Assembly: GCA_036924285.1 (NCBI GenBank)
Contig: JAYKYS010000015.1
Coordinates: forward strand, 8,680,001-8,744,000
Reading direction: 5' to 3'
DNA length: 64,000 nucleotides
Source: Asterella californica
Taxonomy: Eukaryota > Streptophyta > Marchantiopsida > Marchantiales > Aytoniaceae
The notes under the pieces were generated by a model, which had not been told where the DNA came from, made no database searches, and saw only the letters and a list, made by a program, of their open reading frames with translations. Below are positions 35,863-48,183 of the stretch, piece by piece (the first letter of the stretch is position 1; every line of letters starts with the position of its first letter). Made by a program: the position numbers and the translations under genes.

Positions 35863-38147
35863 CCAACCGTGCGCTCAGAGAAGATGCGATCGGGCGATTA
35901 AAGCAGCGCGGGCAGAGAGAATATGGAGAGCCAGACTGGATCGTAGCAGCACTTCTGTTTTGTTCGTCCGCCTAGCCGCCTATCTCCTCTCCGCTCTCCT
36001 ACACTGGGATCACCTCAGAGATCTCGAAAACTCCTCGCTGCCACGCTTGTTCTCTTCTGTCTCGTCTTTCTGTTTTTTCCTCTGCATCATTCCAGCTACC
36101 CTCGCCTTTTCTTTCCCTGCCCGTCGGTCGTGCGGAATCCCCGAGGCGCGGCCTGCTGTCCGGAGTAAGTTCCACCACTTGCTTGTCCTTTTAAAAAACA
36201 ACGCTTCCGGTAAATCCGCATAAGTTCCAAACTCCGCTCATTCAAATTTACGTGGTTTACGTGGTTATCCAGTGTCTCCCCACTTATATTTCACCGGGAA
36301 GTGCCACGCATGGTTAAACTTACAGTTTCGAATCTACCACGTTGGTCAAGTGCCGGTACAATACACCTGAGATTCAAAACTTTGTCCCAGTTTGTAAAAG
36401 AATGTCACCGCTGAAGCTGCGTGGTATCCGAAGATTGGTGATGGGTGCTGGTGAAACATGAAGGTGTGCCTCACTGCCGCCTACAAGTAAATGCAACTGA
36501 GTCGTGTGAAGGCTGTGATTGAACCGGATTCATTCTTTTATGCATAGCAAATTTGAAAGGTATGTATTAAGTAAAAGTAAAAGTGAATAAAGATTCAGTG
36601 GCCAAACAGGTGTAGCAGTTTAAATAGAATCAGAACTGGGCCGACTCAAGAATGCAGTTAGGGACAAGAACTGGACTGGACGTGCCTGAAGCTTCCCAAG
36701 GAAATTAAATTTCAACCTTACGTGCAAATGATAGGATCCGAGGGCTTTGCTAAATATACTCTGGGGACAGTAGTCTAGTTTTGTCCACTGTTTGAGCGAG
36801 TGTGGACTCTGGAGATGCTTGCTAACCTCAACCAAAAGTGAGCAATGTCAAGTTGCAAGAGAGTGAACAACATTTGGTGTGGGTAAGGGTCTCTTTCGGT
36901 CAATACCTTAGCGTGTTTATTTGACATTTTCATATTGATTAGATAATAAGAATTGACTTTCGACTGTACTTTCACGAGTATATCAAAAATATATTTGATA
37001 ATATATAGTATCTCTAAGCTTTTGGGTAGAGTATCTTACAGTTAACTTTTTCATGTATTTAGTTTGTCTGAACTCTCTCAAGAGGACGCGTGAAAACTCA
37101 AAAAATTATATGAACTCCTAAGAGTGTCCAAATTCGAGCGCGAGAATAGAGCTGCAGTTCAGACGCGAGTGCAACTTCAGGTTTGCAAAACGAAGACAAA
37201 TTGTTTATTTCAAAAGGCACAAGAATCATCCAACTGCACAATCATTTCATTACTTGCTCCAGCTGCTTCATGCGGTCGAACATTCCATAGCAAGTAGACT
37301 TGGAGACAAATGTTTTGATTTTGATGACAGTTGAGTGTGTCTGAGTAGAGTGAATTGAGGCAGTCGACACGGTGATAAGTGGAGCACGTCTAGACTATAT
37401 AGTCGAGTGCAAGTGAGTCAGTTCTTTTCTATGACGAGTGGTTCTTTTGCGATGAAATCTGTATAGTTCTCGGTCTATCTTTCTATGTTCGGGTTGAAAT
37501 CCACCCAATCGCACATTTTTGCAAGCAGGAGGTATGGAGACGATCGAGGGTGATGCCTGAATATCAATCCATTGGAGACTTGATTCGGCTGACCGATTCT
37601 ATGACTTTCTTTTTTCTTTTTCTTTTTCTAGAAGTTTAGATTTCAGTTCCATGATGAACAAAGAATGCATAATCTTCTAGCTTTAGTGCTTTACGTGAGC
37701 TCTTCTGCCTGCTATGTGATCTGTTCTTCTAACCAACTGAGATTTTGAGAAGGTGAGAGCTCATGCATTCTTTCATTGTGAACTGACTTATGCTCGTTAT
37801 GTGTTGGGTTAGTTTATCTATGAAGTGGATTCTTGCACTTCCGCATACTTTCAAGATTCAAGTCGATGTCGATCTACCCAAGACGTTATTTCGTGGACTT
37901 AGAGCGAGGATCATGTGTAGACTTGAAAGCGACCTTAAAATTCAGTTTCTAAAGCATGTGCGTGTCCCTTTGCCGTGTTTCAGTACTTGACATTGTTATT
38001 AACTTTGACTCTGATCTGCTGTAGTTGCACCATGTTTCCAAATAGACATCTTCAGTTCGAATCGGACATTATAGACTCACAAGCTAGCCTACTCCTCTCG
38101 TGCGAGCTAAATGAGGCGAGCGAACTCAACTTCTTGGTTGCTCTTCC
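35863..38147. other. Gene-free stretch upstream of the ACP gene
   Basis: Probable ACP promoter up to about 36.3 kb, then sequence without recognisable coding motifs. CT-rich stretches lie near 37605-37630. The left part of the Harbinger relic may begin near 37.8 kb. Confidence 0.4.
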
Positions 38148-39699
38148 TTGTCATCCTCTATACCTAGGTCGGGTAATTCTAAACGTAGGTGGGAGTCTTG
38201 GCATATAGTTGAGCTCCTCGAGGCAAAACATGATCAATGGTTAGAGAGTGTTGGGACCTCTAGCAGAGATGTTATAATAATATTTCTTGCCAAGTGGGAG
38301 AATATCATCTTCAGGATGAGAGCGAAAGGTGTTCAGTGTGATCCGAAACAAGCTAAAATCTAAATGAGATTCTTGCTTGTTTGGATACAATAAAATTAAG
38401 GAAGGATTGGAATGCTCGTTCGGAGAACGAGGCATTTCAGTCGATGAGTGTTGCTGACAGGAGAGTGAATGATTTACCATCCGCTTACGAAGAGACTTGG
38501 TTTGACCTCATGGTTGAGTTCATGAGAGTCAATCATGTGTTATCGCTCCATCTTTCGCTGATTCCATTATGCACGAGGATGGGTTGGATGACTCTCCTCC
38601 AAACATGATAAACAATTCGAGTTGGAAATCAGATCCCATAAACTTACTATCAGCTTACTATAAACTGTCAGTCTATATGTTCAGTCCTCGCTGCTATGAT
38701 TGGTGCCTTTGACATGCTCGTCCAGAGAGGCTCTTAATTGTAAGTTAGTTTTTATTTTGTCCTTGAAGGCTTGTTTACTACATTACATGTTTGTAGGTGG
38801 GTTGCGGGAGTGTATAACCTCTATCAGTGGAGCTTTACTCATGTTGGATGTGTTGTTCCAGTCAATATTGGAGTGTATAAATGATCAAAGAGCAATGACG
38901 ATCTGTCGGAAGAGAAGACGTTCAAGTTGGGACCATGTGGGATCAGAAGTTGGATATGAGAGGTTTGCTTCTCTCATAACGATGACGTTTATTTGAGAAA
39001 ACAAGAGATTATGTGGTGCGTGAAACATAGATCAGGTGCTTGGTTTGACCATTGCTTAATGAGTGTTTATGGTGATGATAGGTGAATATTGAGCATGAGA
39101 ATGATAAAGTATATTTCTTTTAGCTGTTAGAGCAAGTAGGTTTGATGTTGGAGCACCTAGACACTTCTTTTTGACATCAAGTGCATGTTCAAGTAAGGTT
39201 GGGCATTGTTATTTACTGGTTGGCGCATGGATCTACTTATTTTAGCATCGGAGAGTTATTTCGCCCTGGAGAGTCCATTGTTAAGTGTATAGTAGCTGAG
39301 GGTGTTCCGAGCACTAGTAGCCATTCTGGATAGTTGATACTTGATTTGACTTATGGATGGAGAGATGGCGAGAGTGAGTCAGGTTTTCAGGATTTTTACA
39401 ATATTTACGGATTACCAAATTGCCATGAGACTCTCGATGGAACTTTGATGGAACTCATATTCTCATCAAAGTCCCCATTAGATGCGAGTTGGTTGCAGAC
39501 TACTACTCAGTCGACTGGGCTCCAAACATTGTGCACGTATATACTACACAATGTTTTGTTAAAGCGTGCAGATATGAACCTCTCTCAAGTTGAAGAGTTG
39601 CCACGAGAAGTCCGATTGCCAACACGTTCAACTGAGGTGCGAGAAGGTGCTCAAGAAGTTCGAGAGACCTTGGGAACATTTTTATGTCTTCGAAGATGA
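38148..39699 (+). pseudogene. Decayed PIF/Harbinger relic: Myb-like and transposase pieces
   Basis: A Myb/trihelix-like part comes first. 38148-38363 has KRRWESWHIVELLEAKHDQW then KWENIIFRMRAKGVQCDPKQ, and 38381-38608 continues after a frameshift with DWNARSENEAFQSMSVADRR. A transposase part follows. Near 39222-39330 one frame reads WLAHGSTYFSIGELFRPGES, the helix-turn-helix-like region before the catalytic core. Then 39334-39699 has GLPNCHETLDGTLMELIF, matching the first catalytic segment of Harbinger transposases, and later LCTYILHNVLL. The order and the strand agree with an old Harbinger copy. Frameshifts, stops and missing middle segments show that it is dead. It is far more decayed than, and opposite in strand to, the element at 42.7-48.9 kb. 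Confidence 0.6.
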
Positions 39700-40579
39700 A
39701 GTTTTAAGGGTACTTGCAACGTTTCTTTCACTTTAATCGGTGATGAAAAATGGCAGCTTTTGTGTCTATTATTTCAGTTGCTAGGTGAAGATATTTGTGG
39801 AGATAAATGATAGCCATATAACTCATCTTCGCTACATCATGCATTTCTTCATACAAGTTCACTTCCTGCATCTGAAAGCATGCCTCGAGGCTTTGCATTT
39901 TCCAATTTAAAGTGTCCAGTCCTGAGATATATCCAGCTGATTGTAACTTTAAACTTTTTAATATACATCAACTTTACCTCGACTTCACATTTCGTCAATC
40001 TGTGAGTTTCCTACTTCTTTGTCGCGAGAGTTTTGTCACCATGGAGTAAAAAGTGCTTCTGTAATTTAACACCAATATCATACTTAAACATCTTCGCCTT
40101 GCAAGTAGTCTCTCGTGTGAGTCCCCACACCGTTTACCCTCACAAAGCTATTGTGCCAAGTGTAACTGACGTGAACGGATTGTCGTAGCATGTGAGACTA
40201 CCCTTTTCTCCAAAAAATGTAAGGGTAGAGGATATGTTATGAGAATATTACCCCTATTGCGAATGCAATAACATCCAAAAGCTGCAGGACTGGCAACTGG
40301 AACCTTCAGGTCCACCGGGATGCGTTAGACACGTTAAAGGATACAGTCGGAAGAGATCATAAGTAATCAGTCCGAGTCCGCTCTGCCTATGTCAGCTTCA
40401 AGTTATGGCTCTTTACTGAGTTGAAGTTGAACCGCTCACTGTGAATGATTATACTTGTGGATATAATCTGATATATGCAGTTTGACACGTTCTACAATAG
40501 TGTTATCTACCGCATTGGGATGGCATTAATCGTTTGTTTAATCTTCTTGTCAAAAGACACTGAAGAGAGAACTTCTTAT

Positions 40580-40616
40580 TGCTCATATATTCATGTATTT
40601 TATGAATATATGAGCA
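40580..40616. other. Perfect 15-bp stem hairpin
   Basis: TGCTCATATATTCAT and ATGAATATATGAGCA pair around a 7-nt loop. Nearby copies of CATATATTCCATCC suggest local slippage. No promoter or terminator role can be assigned. Confidence 0.6.
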
Positions 40617-40957
40617 TATATTCCATCCATTTTCATATATATGTCTCATATATTCCATCCATCACTGAAAGACGCCTAACTTTTTTGTGTATGCAAAGAG
40701 TTATGCCAGTTTAATAATGTATATGCAACTTGTCTCCCAGCCAGTAATTCACTTGACAGCACCTCTAATATGTTTGTCAGACTTGACCCATCCTTCTTAA
40801 CTTTACGTTATTTCACCACACTTTTGAATGGTTACAACAAGTTCAGTAATTCAAAATGTCATGTAATCAAAATAAGAGAAGTTCATGTTAGTCGTCAACC
40901 ATGTATTTATGTGAAAAGTTTAATTTAAAATACTTTAATAATATATTATCTATTTAG

Positions 40958-40980
40958 ATTTATTTATTTATTTATTTATT
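40958..40980 (+). repeat. TTTA microsatellite
   Basis: About five tandem TTTA units. Confidence 0.8.
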
Positions 40981-41007
40981 AGTATATTATTTTTATATAG
41001 CAATAAA

Positions 41008-41109
41008 CCTACTGTTGCCAATCAAGAATGCAATCAAATAATGTAGAGTTAAGAGAAGTGGAGTCAAGCTTGAGAAACGTATTATGGGCGTGGTAAAGTA
41101 AATCCCTGT
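41008..41109 (+). repeat. Dispersed repeat, copy 2 (matches 1674-1775)
   Basis: Same orientation and length as the copy at 1674-1775. See that entry. Confidence 0.5.
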
Positions 41110-41489
41110 TCTCAGCAGCTATTTCTCTTTTCAAAAAGGAAAGAGTAATGTTATTTTAAAAGAGCGATGCAATATTGTACCTAACCGAGTTTGTTGACCA
41201 AATTATCGAAGTTCTCTACTGTAATCGGAAGCAAACGCATTCATAGCCACTTATTATTGATGGTTATATTTCTCCTATTCTTGCACTGCTGAAAGCAAAG
41301 GAAACGAGCCAACCTATATCATTGTCAAAGAGATGAAGATCTTTGTCTCCCATTCAGCTCGACCAGATCTGTTTTCATCGTCTGCGTAGTTCTTTGATGG
41401 TGTGAGAGCTCAGGACCCGCACAATGCCCATGGGAAGCATCCATGCACAATATAATAGTTTTACCTTCCATCAGAAGACAGGAGAGTGC

Positions 41490-42271
41490 AGCCTGCTCAA
41501 TTTATTACACTCTCCTCAATTTATTTAGATAGTTTAATTTAATTTTTGTATCTAAACAATTATTTAATTAACAAATGAATCTTATTTATTACCTACACTA
41601 AAGTGTTTAATTTGGTACGAGGTTATCGTACTTGTAATTGTGGAAGAGTGTATGTGCTATTGCTTTATTGGTTATATATGGACCTTTCTTCAACTACTGG
41701 TCTGGTTATTATTTAATATTTATAAAAAAATCTATTTTATATATTAGTATCATCTAGCATTTCTAAATAACAGTTACGTATTTCCTGATAACAGAAAGAG
41801 AGTAAAAAATCTTGAAGTTTAATCTATATATCTATAGCAACAATCTACATCAGAGACCAAAATACATTCATTTTTCGCAAAAGGAATAGTTTCTTTCTCT
41901 CGTTCTCAATACATATCCAAGAAAAAGTTAACACTTGTTATTTATAGCCTAGAATTTTTCTACACTTCTATCATTTTTCTTCTTCCGCTCCAAACTTCCC
42001 CATCTCGTTAAGAATGCATGTTATGTGCTCACTAGTAAAAGACCACTTACATGATAAATCTTTCCCTTTCACTACCCGCAGCTTATGACCTTTCATATGA
42101 AATAATTAAGTTGTGAGCGTTACCACTCAAAACTTCTTGTCCTTCATCATGTTACTCAAGACCGGTCCAAGTGTTACTTCACTAGCACCCTGCATATTAT
42201 TCATCTAATTCATTACCTAACGAAGGGTTAGGTAATGAATTAATCTATTGATTATTTGAGTTGAGCAGGCT
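41490..42271. mobile_element. MITE-like element, 782 bp, TIR AGCCTGCTCAA
   Basis: Perfect 11-bp terminal inverted repeats AGCCTGCTCAA (41490-41500) and TTGAGCAGGCT (42261-42271) bound AT-rich non-coding DNA. Stem-loops lie just inside both ends, the right one at 42207-42241 belonging to the TTACCTAAC family. Internal sequence near 41.7-41.83 kb (ATATTTATAAA, then CGTATTTCCTGATAACAG) aligns with 9.62-9.73 kb. No target duplication is obvious and no superfamily is assigned. Confidence 0.5.
42207..42241. repeat. Stem-loop, TTACCTAAC family copy 3
   Basis: AATTCATTACCTAAC and GTTAGGTAATGAATT pair around a short loop. Upstream GCACCCTGCATATTATTC resembles GCACTCGTGCATATTATTC beside the 9442 copy. 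Confidence 0.65.
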
Positions 42272-42687
42272 ATCGCACATATATTTGCTCTTTGCAATTA
42301 TGGGTTAAGACCATCAATGTTTTCTTTGGACCATAAAACTCGAGAAACATGCACAGTAAATTCTTAAGTTAATTAAACAGCGTTAAACAAGACCGCAAGA
42401 AACAGAAAAATACGTTCATCGTTACAAAAAGTTTATTAAAATTATGCGCTGCTCGCCACTCTAATATAATCCGACTGTAGATATGTTCTCGCTGACACAC
42501 AGCGTGCAGGTATGGATGGGGATTAGGGAATTATACGAGGGTTTAAGGTATAAGGGAAAGCTTTCGAATAATCTTAATATGAGATATTCATTAAAAATAA
42601 AGTGTGTTTAATATTTAAAGTACAATCCGCATCTTCTAAATTTTAATTAGTATCCCTTAGAATTAACTAAACTTTGGTTAAGATTTA

Positions 42688-42712
42688 GGGCCGGACCGCA
42701 CATAGTTTTTCT
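42688..42712 (+). repeat. Harbinger left terminal inverted repeat
   Basis: Starts GGGCCGGACCGCACATAG and ends in TTTTTCT; preceded by TTA. Matches the right TIR at 24 of 25 positions. Confidence 0.92.
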
Positions 42713-43020
42713 TCACAGTTTTTCATAGTTTTTCATAAAAACTGTACTATTTAGAACCTGAATGAGGGGAGTAGTTTATTGAGTTTTTTGTGCTACAAAT
42801 GAAAGCGAGACCGCACCATGTTTGTGTTATTCTTCTAATTTCGATGGTGTCAGAATGATAATGACTAATATTCGTACGAATCGCTCACAGTGAAACACGT
42901 CAGACACATGGAAATCAGTACACGTGGCAAAAAAGTCAAGAGTACACATATGAATATCAAGTACATCGCATTTCACATCACAGCGACTGCTGTTTCTGCT
43001 GAAGTTCGATTTCGAGCCGG

Positions 43021-43260
43021 TTGAAAGCTGTTACATCTCGAGATGGGCTAGAATGCCACATGCTAAAAAAATTCAAAGCGAATCTCCTGCATGTTCAAAT
43101 GAACATCATCCACGGTGTAATGACTACAATTGCCGAAGGAGGAAGAGTGTATGAAATTATATCAAAAAAAAAGAACAAATTCATCTCGGGTACCCATTGT
43201 GAACGAGGCGGAAAGAGATATGCCGTTGGTTCAACGAAGTGCATTGTAATTCGATTTTGA
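43021..43260 (+). other. Unrecognised open frame inside the Harbinger element
   Basis: 79 codons including EAVTS-less basic sequence such as MLKKFKANLLHVQMNIIHGV and GGRVYEIISKKKNKFISGTH. No family recognised. It could be part of the captured DNA or chance. Confidence 0.15.
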
Positions 43261-43750
43261 CATCAGGAAAGTGGAATCAGTAACTAGCGCACACATAAAC
43301 AGTCGATGTGCAAAACTGTGCCGCTCGTCTGTTATCTAGTACGAACACGCTGTCTTCTGACACAACAAAGAGAAATGTTGGTTGCTCCACGAGTTGCTGT
43401 AGCTCACGTCCATCAGGTCCGAAACATTGTGTACCGGTAGATAAACAGATAGGAACACTCGTCTCGAATTCAAAACTGTGCACAGGTGGTAATGCACAAA
43501 CTCGTCTCGTAACTCGTACCTCACTCGAGCTTGACCTTCGATCGAAATGACACATTTTGCTATTCAAACTGAAGTGAAGTAAAAGGGTTGTGCTCTTCGA
43601 CTGAAGAACAATTCGGCTGCAATTCAAACACAACAAGCGTAGAAGAAGGGTTTAGGTTTAGGAGCACAACATTCAGGAAGGGTTCAAGTTCAGGAGTTCC
43701 AAAAAGCACTCAACTAGATTTACGTGCACATAGAGAAAAACTGGCAGCTC

Positions 43751-43810
43751 AGGAATGTACCAGCGTAATCCATAATCTACAAGAGTGTACCAGTGTAATT
43801 CATAATCCAC
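43751..43810 (+). repeat. 30-bp tandem duplication
   Basis: Two units of about 30 bp share GTACCAG(C/T)GTAAT and CATAATC(T/C)AC. In one frame this gives a repeated QECTSVIHN decapeptide, but no gene is supported. Confidence 0.6.
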
Positions 43811-44397
43811 ATGATAACAGCCCTGGACTACCGTCAGAGCCGAGAGCCCGAGTACTAGATACATGATCTTAGATGTTTCTTACAGTAAGGAATACGCGAC
43901 TCAATGAATAGCAAACGGATGGAAAGACCCCTTCAAGCCATACAAGAGAAAGAAGGACTCAGTAAGGAGTAAGGAGAGCCTCAAGCTGTCTTTCTTGTAG
44001 TGTACCACTCACGGTTCCTCGACTGTACCTTGGGAGCTGTTCCGAAGATTTGGGGGCGAAAAACGGGAGTCTTGATGCTTCTTGTCCTGTAGTTGGACTC
44101 CATGAACTGTAACGCAGACATCAAGCATGCAGTCCTAGACTCCTGGCTCGGGCAAACAGTGACAGAACTAGTCATGGAGAAAAAATGAAAAAGAACTCTA
44201 AATCTTTTAAACTGATCTCGTGCACATGCTGATTCACGACTTACTCACACACTTTGAGCCTGACATGTCTAATCGATGGTACACTTGACGTTGGCTGATC
44301 AGGAGTGTAGTATGCATCACAACGTATCCCTTCTAATAAAAAACTAAAATGTGAATGGATTGCTCATAAACCAGAGACCTCCGAGACCCAGGTTCTC

Positions 44398-44649
44398 TTA
44401 TGCACAACCCTTTCGGATAAGACAACGAAGACTGTCAGCACAATAACGAGCTACAGCACACACGCCCTGATCTGAGACTTTAGCACATCCATTCAAATTT
44501 AGTTTCTGGAACCATCCTCCATCTCCTTGCATCAAAACCTTCAGACCACGGTCACTTACTCCAGTCAACCCACTTAGATCGTTCTCCTCCAAGAATCTAC
44601 CTGCAGCTTGTCTTAGTCCTAAAACTCTTTGATAAAATCTACAATACAA
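44398..44649 (-). pseudogene. Leucine-rich-repeat gene fragment (F-box/LRR-like)
   Basis: The minus-strand frame reads NDLSGLTGVSDRGLKVLMQG, then FQKLNLNGCAKVSDQGVCAV and ARYCADSLRCL. This is the cysteine-containing LRR pattern L-x-L-x-G-C-x-x-V-S-D-x-G of plant F-box/LRR proteins. It covers only about two repeats, ends in a stop, and no F-box or neighbouring repeats were found. It lies between the left Harbinger TIR and the transposase on the same strand, so it is most likely a captured host fragment. A polypyrimidine and AG stretch near 44606 could be an old splice acceptor. Confidence 0.55.
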
Positions 44650-45413
44650 GAAGCAGCAACCAGAAGCATAAGAAAAGAATCATAAATCAGAGAACATTTT
44701 AGTGGGACTACTGTCAGAGAGAGAAACTAGCAAGAGACGAGCAAAACTCCCGTAAGGCAAAGACTGTGGACACCATGTGAGCACTCAATCTTTCTGATAC
44801 ACGGAAGATTTGAAAGAAAGTCGAATTCCATTCCATCAGTGCCCGCGTTTACACTAAGAACGGAACTTTTCTGTATGGATGATGAAACCTGAATGCGGTC
44901 ACGTAAAAATATACATTGGCTTCGAATTCCAACCGATGATGGTAACAAGAGAGCAAGAGACTTTCGAGATGAAATTGCATGCCAAAATGAAAAAAAAAAC
45001 ACATGAAGCAAAGGTAAGCACATATGATCAAGTCCGCCTCGAACACCACCGCATGAATGTGAAGAAGCAATGTGAACAAGTTCTTGCATGAGCCTCTTTC
45101 TAGTCTGGATAACATTGAATCTTGATTAGTTGAATTTCCACATAACCTAAACCGTCTTGCCAACATGAGTTTCGATAGCAATGGTGGCTTAAGAGTGGTA
45201 ACAAAAATCCGAGCCGGTGCAGTGATGCCACGAGAGTTCGAGGTTTTAGAATTCTGGTACCTCTCGTCATTTGCCTCTTCACACATGCGATATGTAATTA
45301 TCTCCGTCCCGTAATATACATGGTCATACTGGACCGGGACTCGCACATGCAGAATCAAGACTATCGACCTTAAACCTTGAAACATATACTTGAAATTGTC
45401 CTAAACCCACTAC

Positions 45414-46377
45414 TTAAGAAAAAGCTAAAAATGCTGCAAGCGCTTCTCTGGTCTCATCTCCACTGTCTCGGTTTCTAGGAGGTTTCAAACTTGAACTATC
45501 TACAGTACAAGTAGTGACCGAGAACCCTCTATCTGCTACAACTCTATGATGCACCAGAAAGTTATGGAGTATGCATGAAGCCTTCACTATTTCCGCTGCC
45601 CATCCCACACTGCTAGCGATATCGACATTTAGAATATTGAACCGTGCTTTTAGAACCCCAAATGCTTGTTCTATACAAACTCTTCTTCTAATCTGACGTT
45701 CAGTGAACAAACGCTGCTGACGTGTAGACCGTGGTCCCAAGTTGTATGACGACATCATCCACCTCTCCGTGGTGTATCCAGAATCGCCTAGCAAGTATGG
45801 TTGAAGACAAAAACCGCTCGGAAGTGTGACCACCGGCTCTGAAAGTATTTTTCCATCTCGTATGTGCATCCACAAAGCTGATGTCCTCAAGACGCAAGCA
45901 TCATGGTTGGATCCGGCTCTCCTGCAACTAATATCAAGGAACATACCATCAGTGTCACAAACACACTGCAACACCGATGAATGATATGACTTCCGGTTGT
46001 AATACTCAGCTGGCAACTCATGCGCTGGAGGAGCCTTTATCGGAATATGTGGACCGTCAATAGCCCCATGGCAGTTTGGAAGGCATGATTTCTGCTGGAA
46101 ACCTGCCGTTACCTTCTCCAACACAGCTCCTATTGATCATCGAACGAATAAAGGACCCATGACTGCTCCTATAGCACGAATTACATCTACAAATGCTTCT
46201 TGTGATGCCTATACCAAACTTCTCACCCACGTGGAAATGAGTCATGCTTGTAGCCAAGCTAAGCAAGGCTGCCCCCACTCTAACCTCAACTGGCACCGCT
46301 TTTTGATATTTCGTATCATTCTTCAGTACGTGGCTAGAAAGCATTCTGCACCACAGTAAGAAACAAAGCTTCGGCAT
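45414..46377 (-). pseudogene. Harbinger DDE transposase, disrupted
   Basis: The catalytic part is open over 236 codons (46124-45414). It has CHGAIDGPHIPIKAP (first Asp, residue 23 of that frame), LLGDSGYTTERWMMSSYNLG (second Asp, residue 114) and CIEQAFGVLKARF (Glu, residue 152), the DDE triad of DDE_Tnp_4 enzymes such as HARBI1 and plant ALP1-like proteins. The N-terminal part in another frame (46377 to about 46220) has KYQKAVPVEVRVGAALLSLA and HFHVGEKFGIG. Between them a one-base frameshift near 46214 and an in-frame TGA near 46138-46140 break the protein. No intron consensus explains these, so I call it a pseudogene. Confidence 0.88.
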
Positions 46378-47476
46378 ACGAAAAGTCTTAATCCAACGAT
46401 CATCATCGTAACTCTCCCATAAATAGTATCAAAAACATATAAGTGATCTGGGCTTTACCAACCAAGTGTGTTGTTGTGCCTGTTGTTCATGCTCCACGAC
46501 TAGCTGACAAGCAGTAAAATGACAGTTGTGAGAGACTCATGCACGTCATCTCGGATATGTAAATGATGCTCGTTGGAATCGTTAGCATCCTCCAACCGAG
46601 CGAACTCCACAACTATTTGAATTGTTGTTATCACTGCTGAGACCACCATGGTGAGTATGCCCTGAACGTCTGCATAAATATTCACAACAGATCAATTTAT
46701 ATCGCGTACAAGTTATACCAAAAGCTTACATACATACAGTCTTTTTAAAAATACATATTGTCCTCTTCTTCAACATCATCAACAGCAATGACAAGCCAGC
46801 CTTGAAGACGAAGTTTCAGCGTATTTATAAGTATATTCTCATGATAATTCAGTAGGCGAAGAACCCCACCTGGTCTAATACATAGCAAGGGGACTAGATA
46901 CCTGACTCGCTTGACGGTAGATGACATTTAAAGAACAAAGGAAGACAAAAAATTTATGAATTTACAAAAGAAATGCTCAAAGAAAGAGCACTTTCGAGTT
47001 TACACAAAACTCTGAACTGTAATGGGTTTACCTACCTAGCCTACACCCATTACGGATTCACTAAACAGCACGTCTCTGAGAACTAAAAGCTGATCCAATG
47101 TCAGCTAAAGCACTTGCCATCTTATCTAACACAGTAACCAGCTGATCCGAACGGATGTCAGCTCTATGCAGCTTTTGAGACTCCAGATCTTTGTACAATT
47201 CAAGCTTTTTGTTCTCCATCTCAATAATGGAATTACCGAAATTGGTCAGTGTCTGATTAAGAGCAGATGAAGAACGACCTATATCTCTTCTTCTCTTGGC
47301 AGAATTATGTCAACTTGTAGTTTCAACATCAGACGGAGAAGTCGAGGTACAAATTTCACATTTGTGTTGTACAGCAGCTTCAGGTTTAGGTTCAAGACCC
47401 GGCCCTGAACTTGGAGTTAAAGTCTCAGCCATACATAGAGGAGTCGTTCCAAGGCGTTGTCCATACCAACTGTCAA

Positions 47477-47979
47477 TTAGAGAATAATAGCGTCAGGCAA
47501 ACTCATTGGGAGCTTCTTCTCTTCAAGTTCATCTCGTGTTAGAGCAGAATATGGAGCATTTCCGGAGGTCTTATTATGATCACGCACTTTCCTGTAACCA
47601 CCAATAATATTCTTCCATTTATTTCTGATATGAGGAGTATCTACTTCTACTCCTTTGGAGTGAAAGTATGACTGAATTTTCCTAAGCTTAGTCTCAACCG
47701 ATTGCATGTTTGCTATGCTCGAATTTTGACATTGCTCTTCAAATTCAATGCGTTAGCTTCAATCAAATGCACGACTTGTCATTCTTGCCATGTGAATCTA
47801 GTCCTTTGCTGTCCATTACCTGGCATGGGCGACACTGGTTGATATGAATTGTCCACGTCTGGAATTGGACTTTGCTGAGAACTCACAGAACTGCCACCAA
47901 CAACATTCGGACAAATTTTTGTGGTTTCTTGCTGTACAGGCTCATCAACCGGGATCGCATTGTCCAAACTGCTGCCCAT
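47477..47979 (-). pseudogene. Harbinger ORF2-type Myb/SANT-like protein, disrupted
   Basis: Frame 47979-47779 carries a low-complexity N-terminus ending in RTRFTWQE, the start of the Myb/SANT-like domain. An in-frame TGA follows, then HLIEANALNLK, then a frame change near 47725. Frame 47707-47477 continues with IQSYFHSKGVEVDTPHIRNK and KWKNIIGGYRKVRDHNKTSG. In Harbinger elements this partner binds the termini and helps bring the transposase to the nucleus. It is encoded upstream of, and on the same strand as, the transposase. Confidence 0.75.
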
Positions 47980-48183
47980 TATCTCTCGCAGATAAGACGA
48001 AGGTGTCTACACTCTATTGACAGAGATCTGTCCGTAATTTGATCGGATTTGAAACGGTCTGCGTTGGCTATATGGGCTGAGTATATCACCATGGGTATCT
48101 TTCATGGTATCTTCTTCCTGCTGTTCGTCCTCACCTGCAGCTTCCCAAATGTCGGGCACCCTTCTCCTCAACGACATTGTCTC

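Larger units (their letters stand above)
39700..41489. other. Gene-free stretch with hairpin, SSR and dispersed repeat
   Basis: Contains the perfect hairpin at 40580-40616, a TTTA microsatellite at 40958-40980 and the dispersed repeat at 41008-41109. No gene seen. Confidence 0.5.

Noticed and set aside
43277..43636. A 119-codon minus-strand frame inside the Harbinger element
   Set aside because: It overlaps frames on the other strand and has no motif. It may be part of captured DNA, but a gene call is not supported.
22909..44002. A 21-kb CACTA element from CACTACAAAAG at 22909 to CTTTCTTGTAGTG ending at 44002
   Set aside because: The outer triplets differ (CTT versus TAC), the terminal sequences diverge after about 8 bases, and the right end lies inside the Harbinger element with the ACP gene in between.
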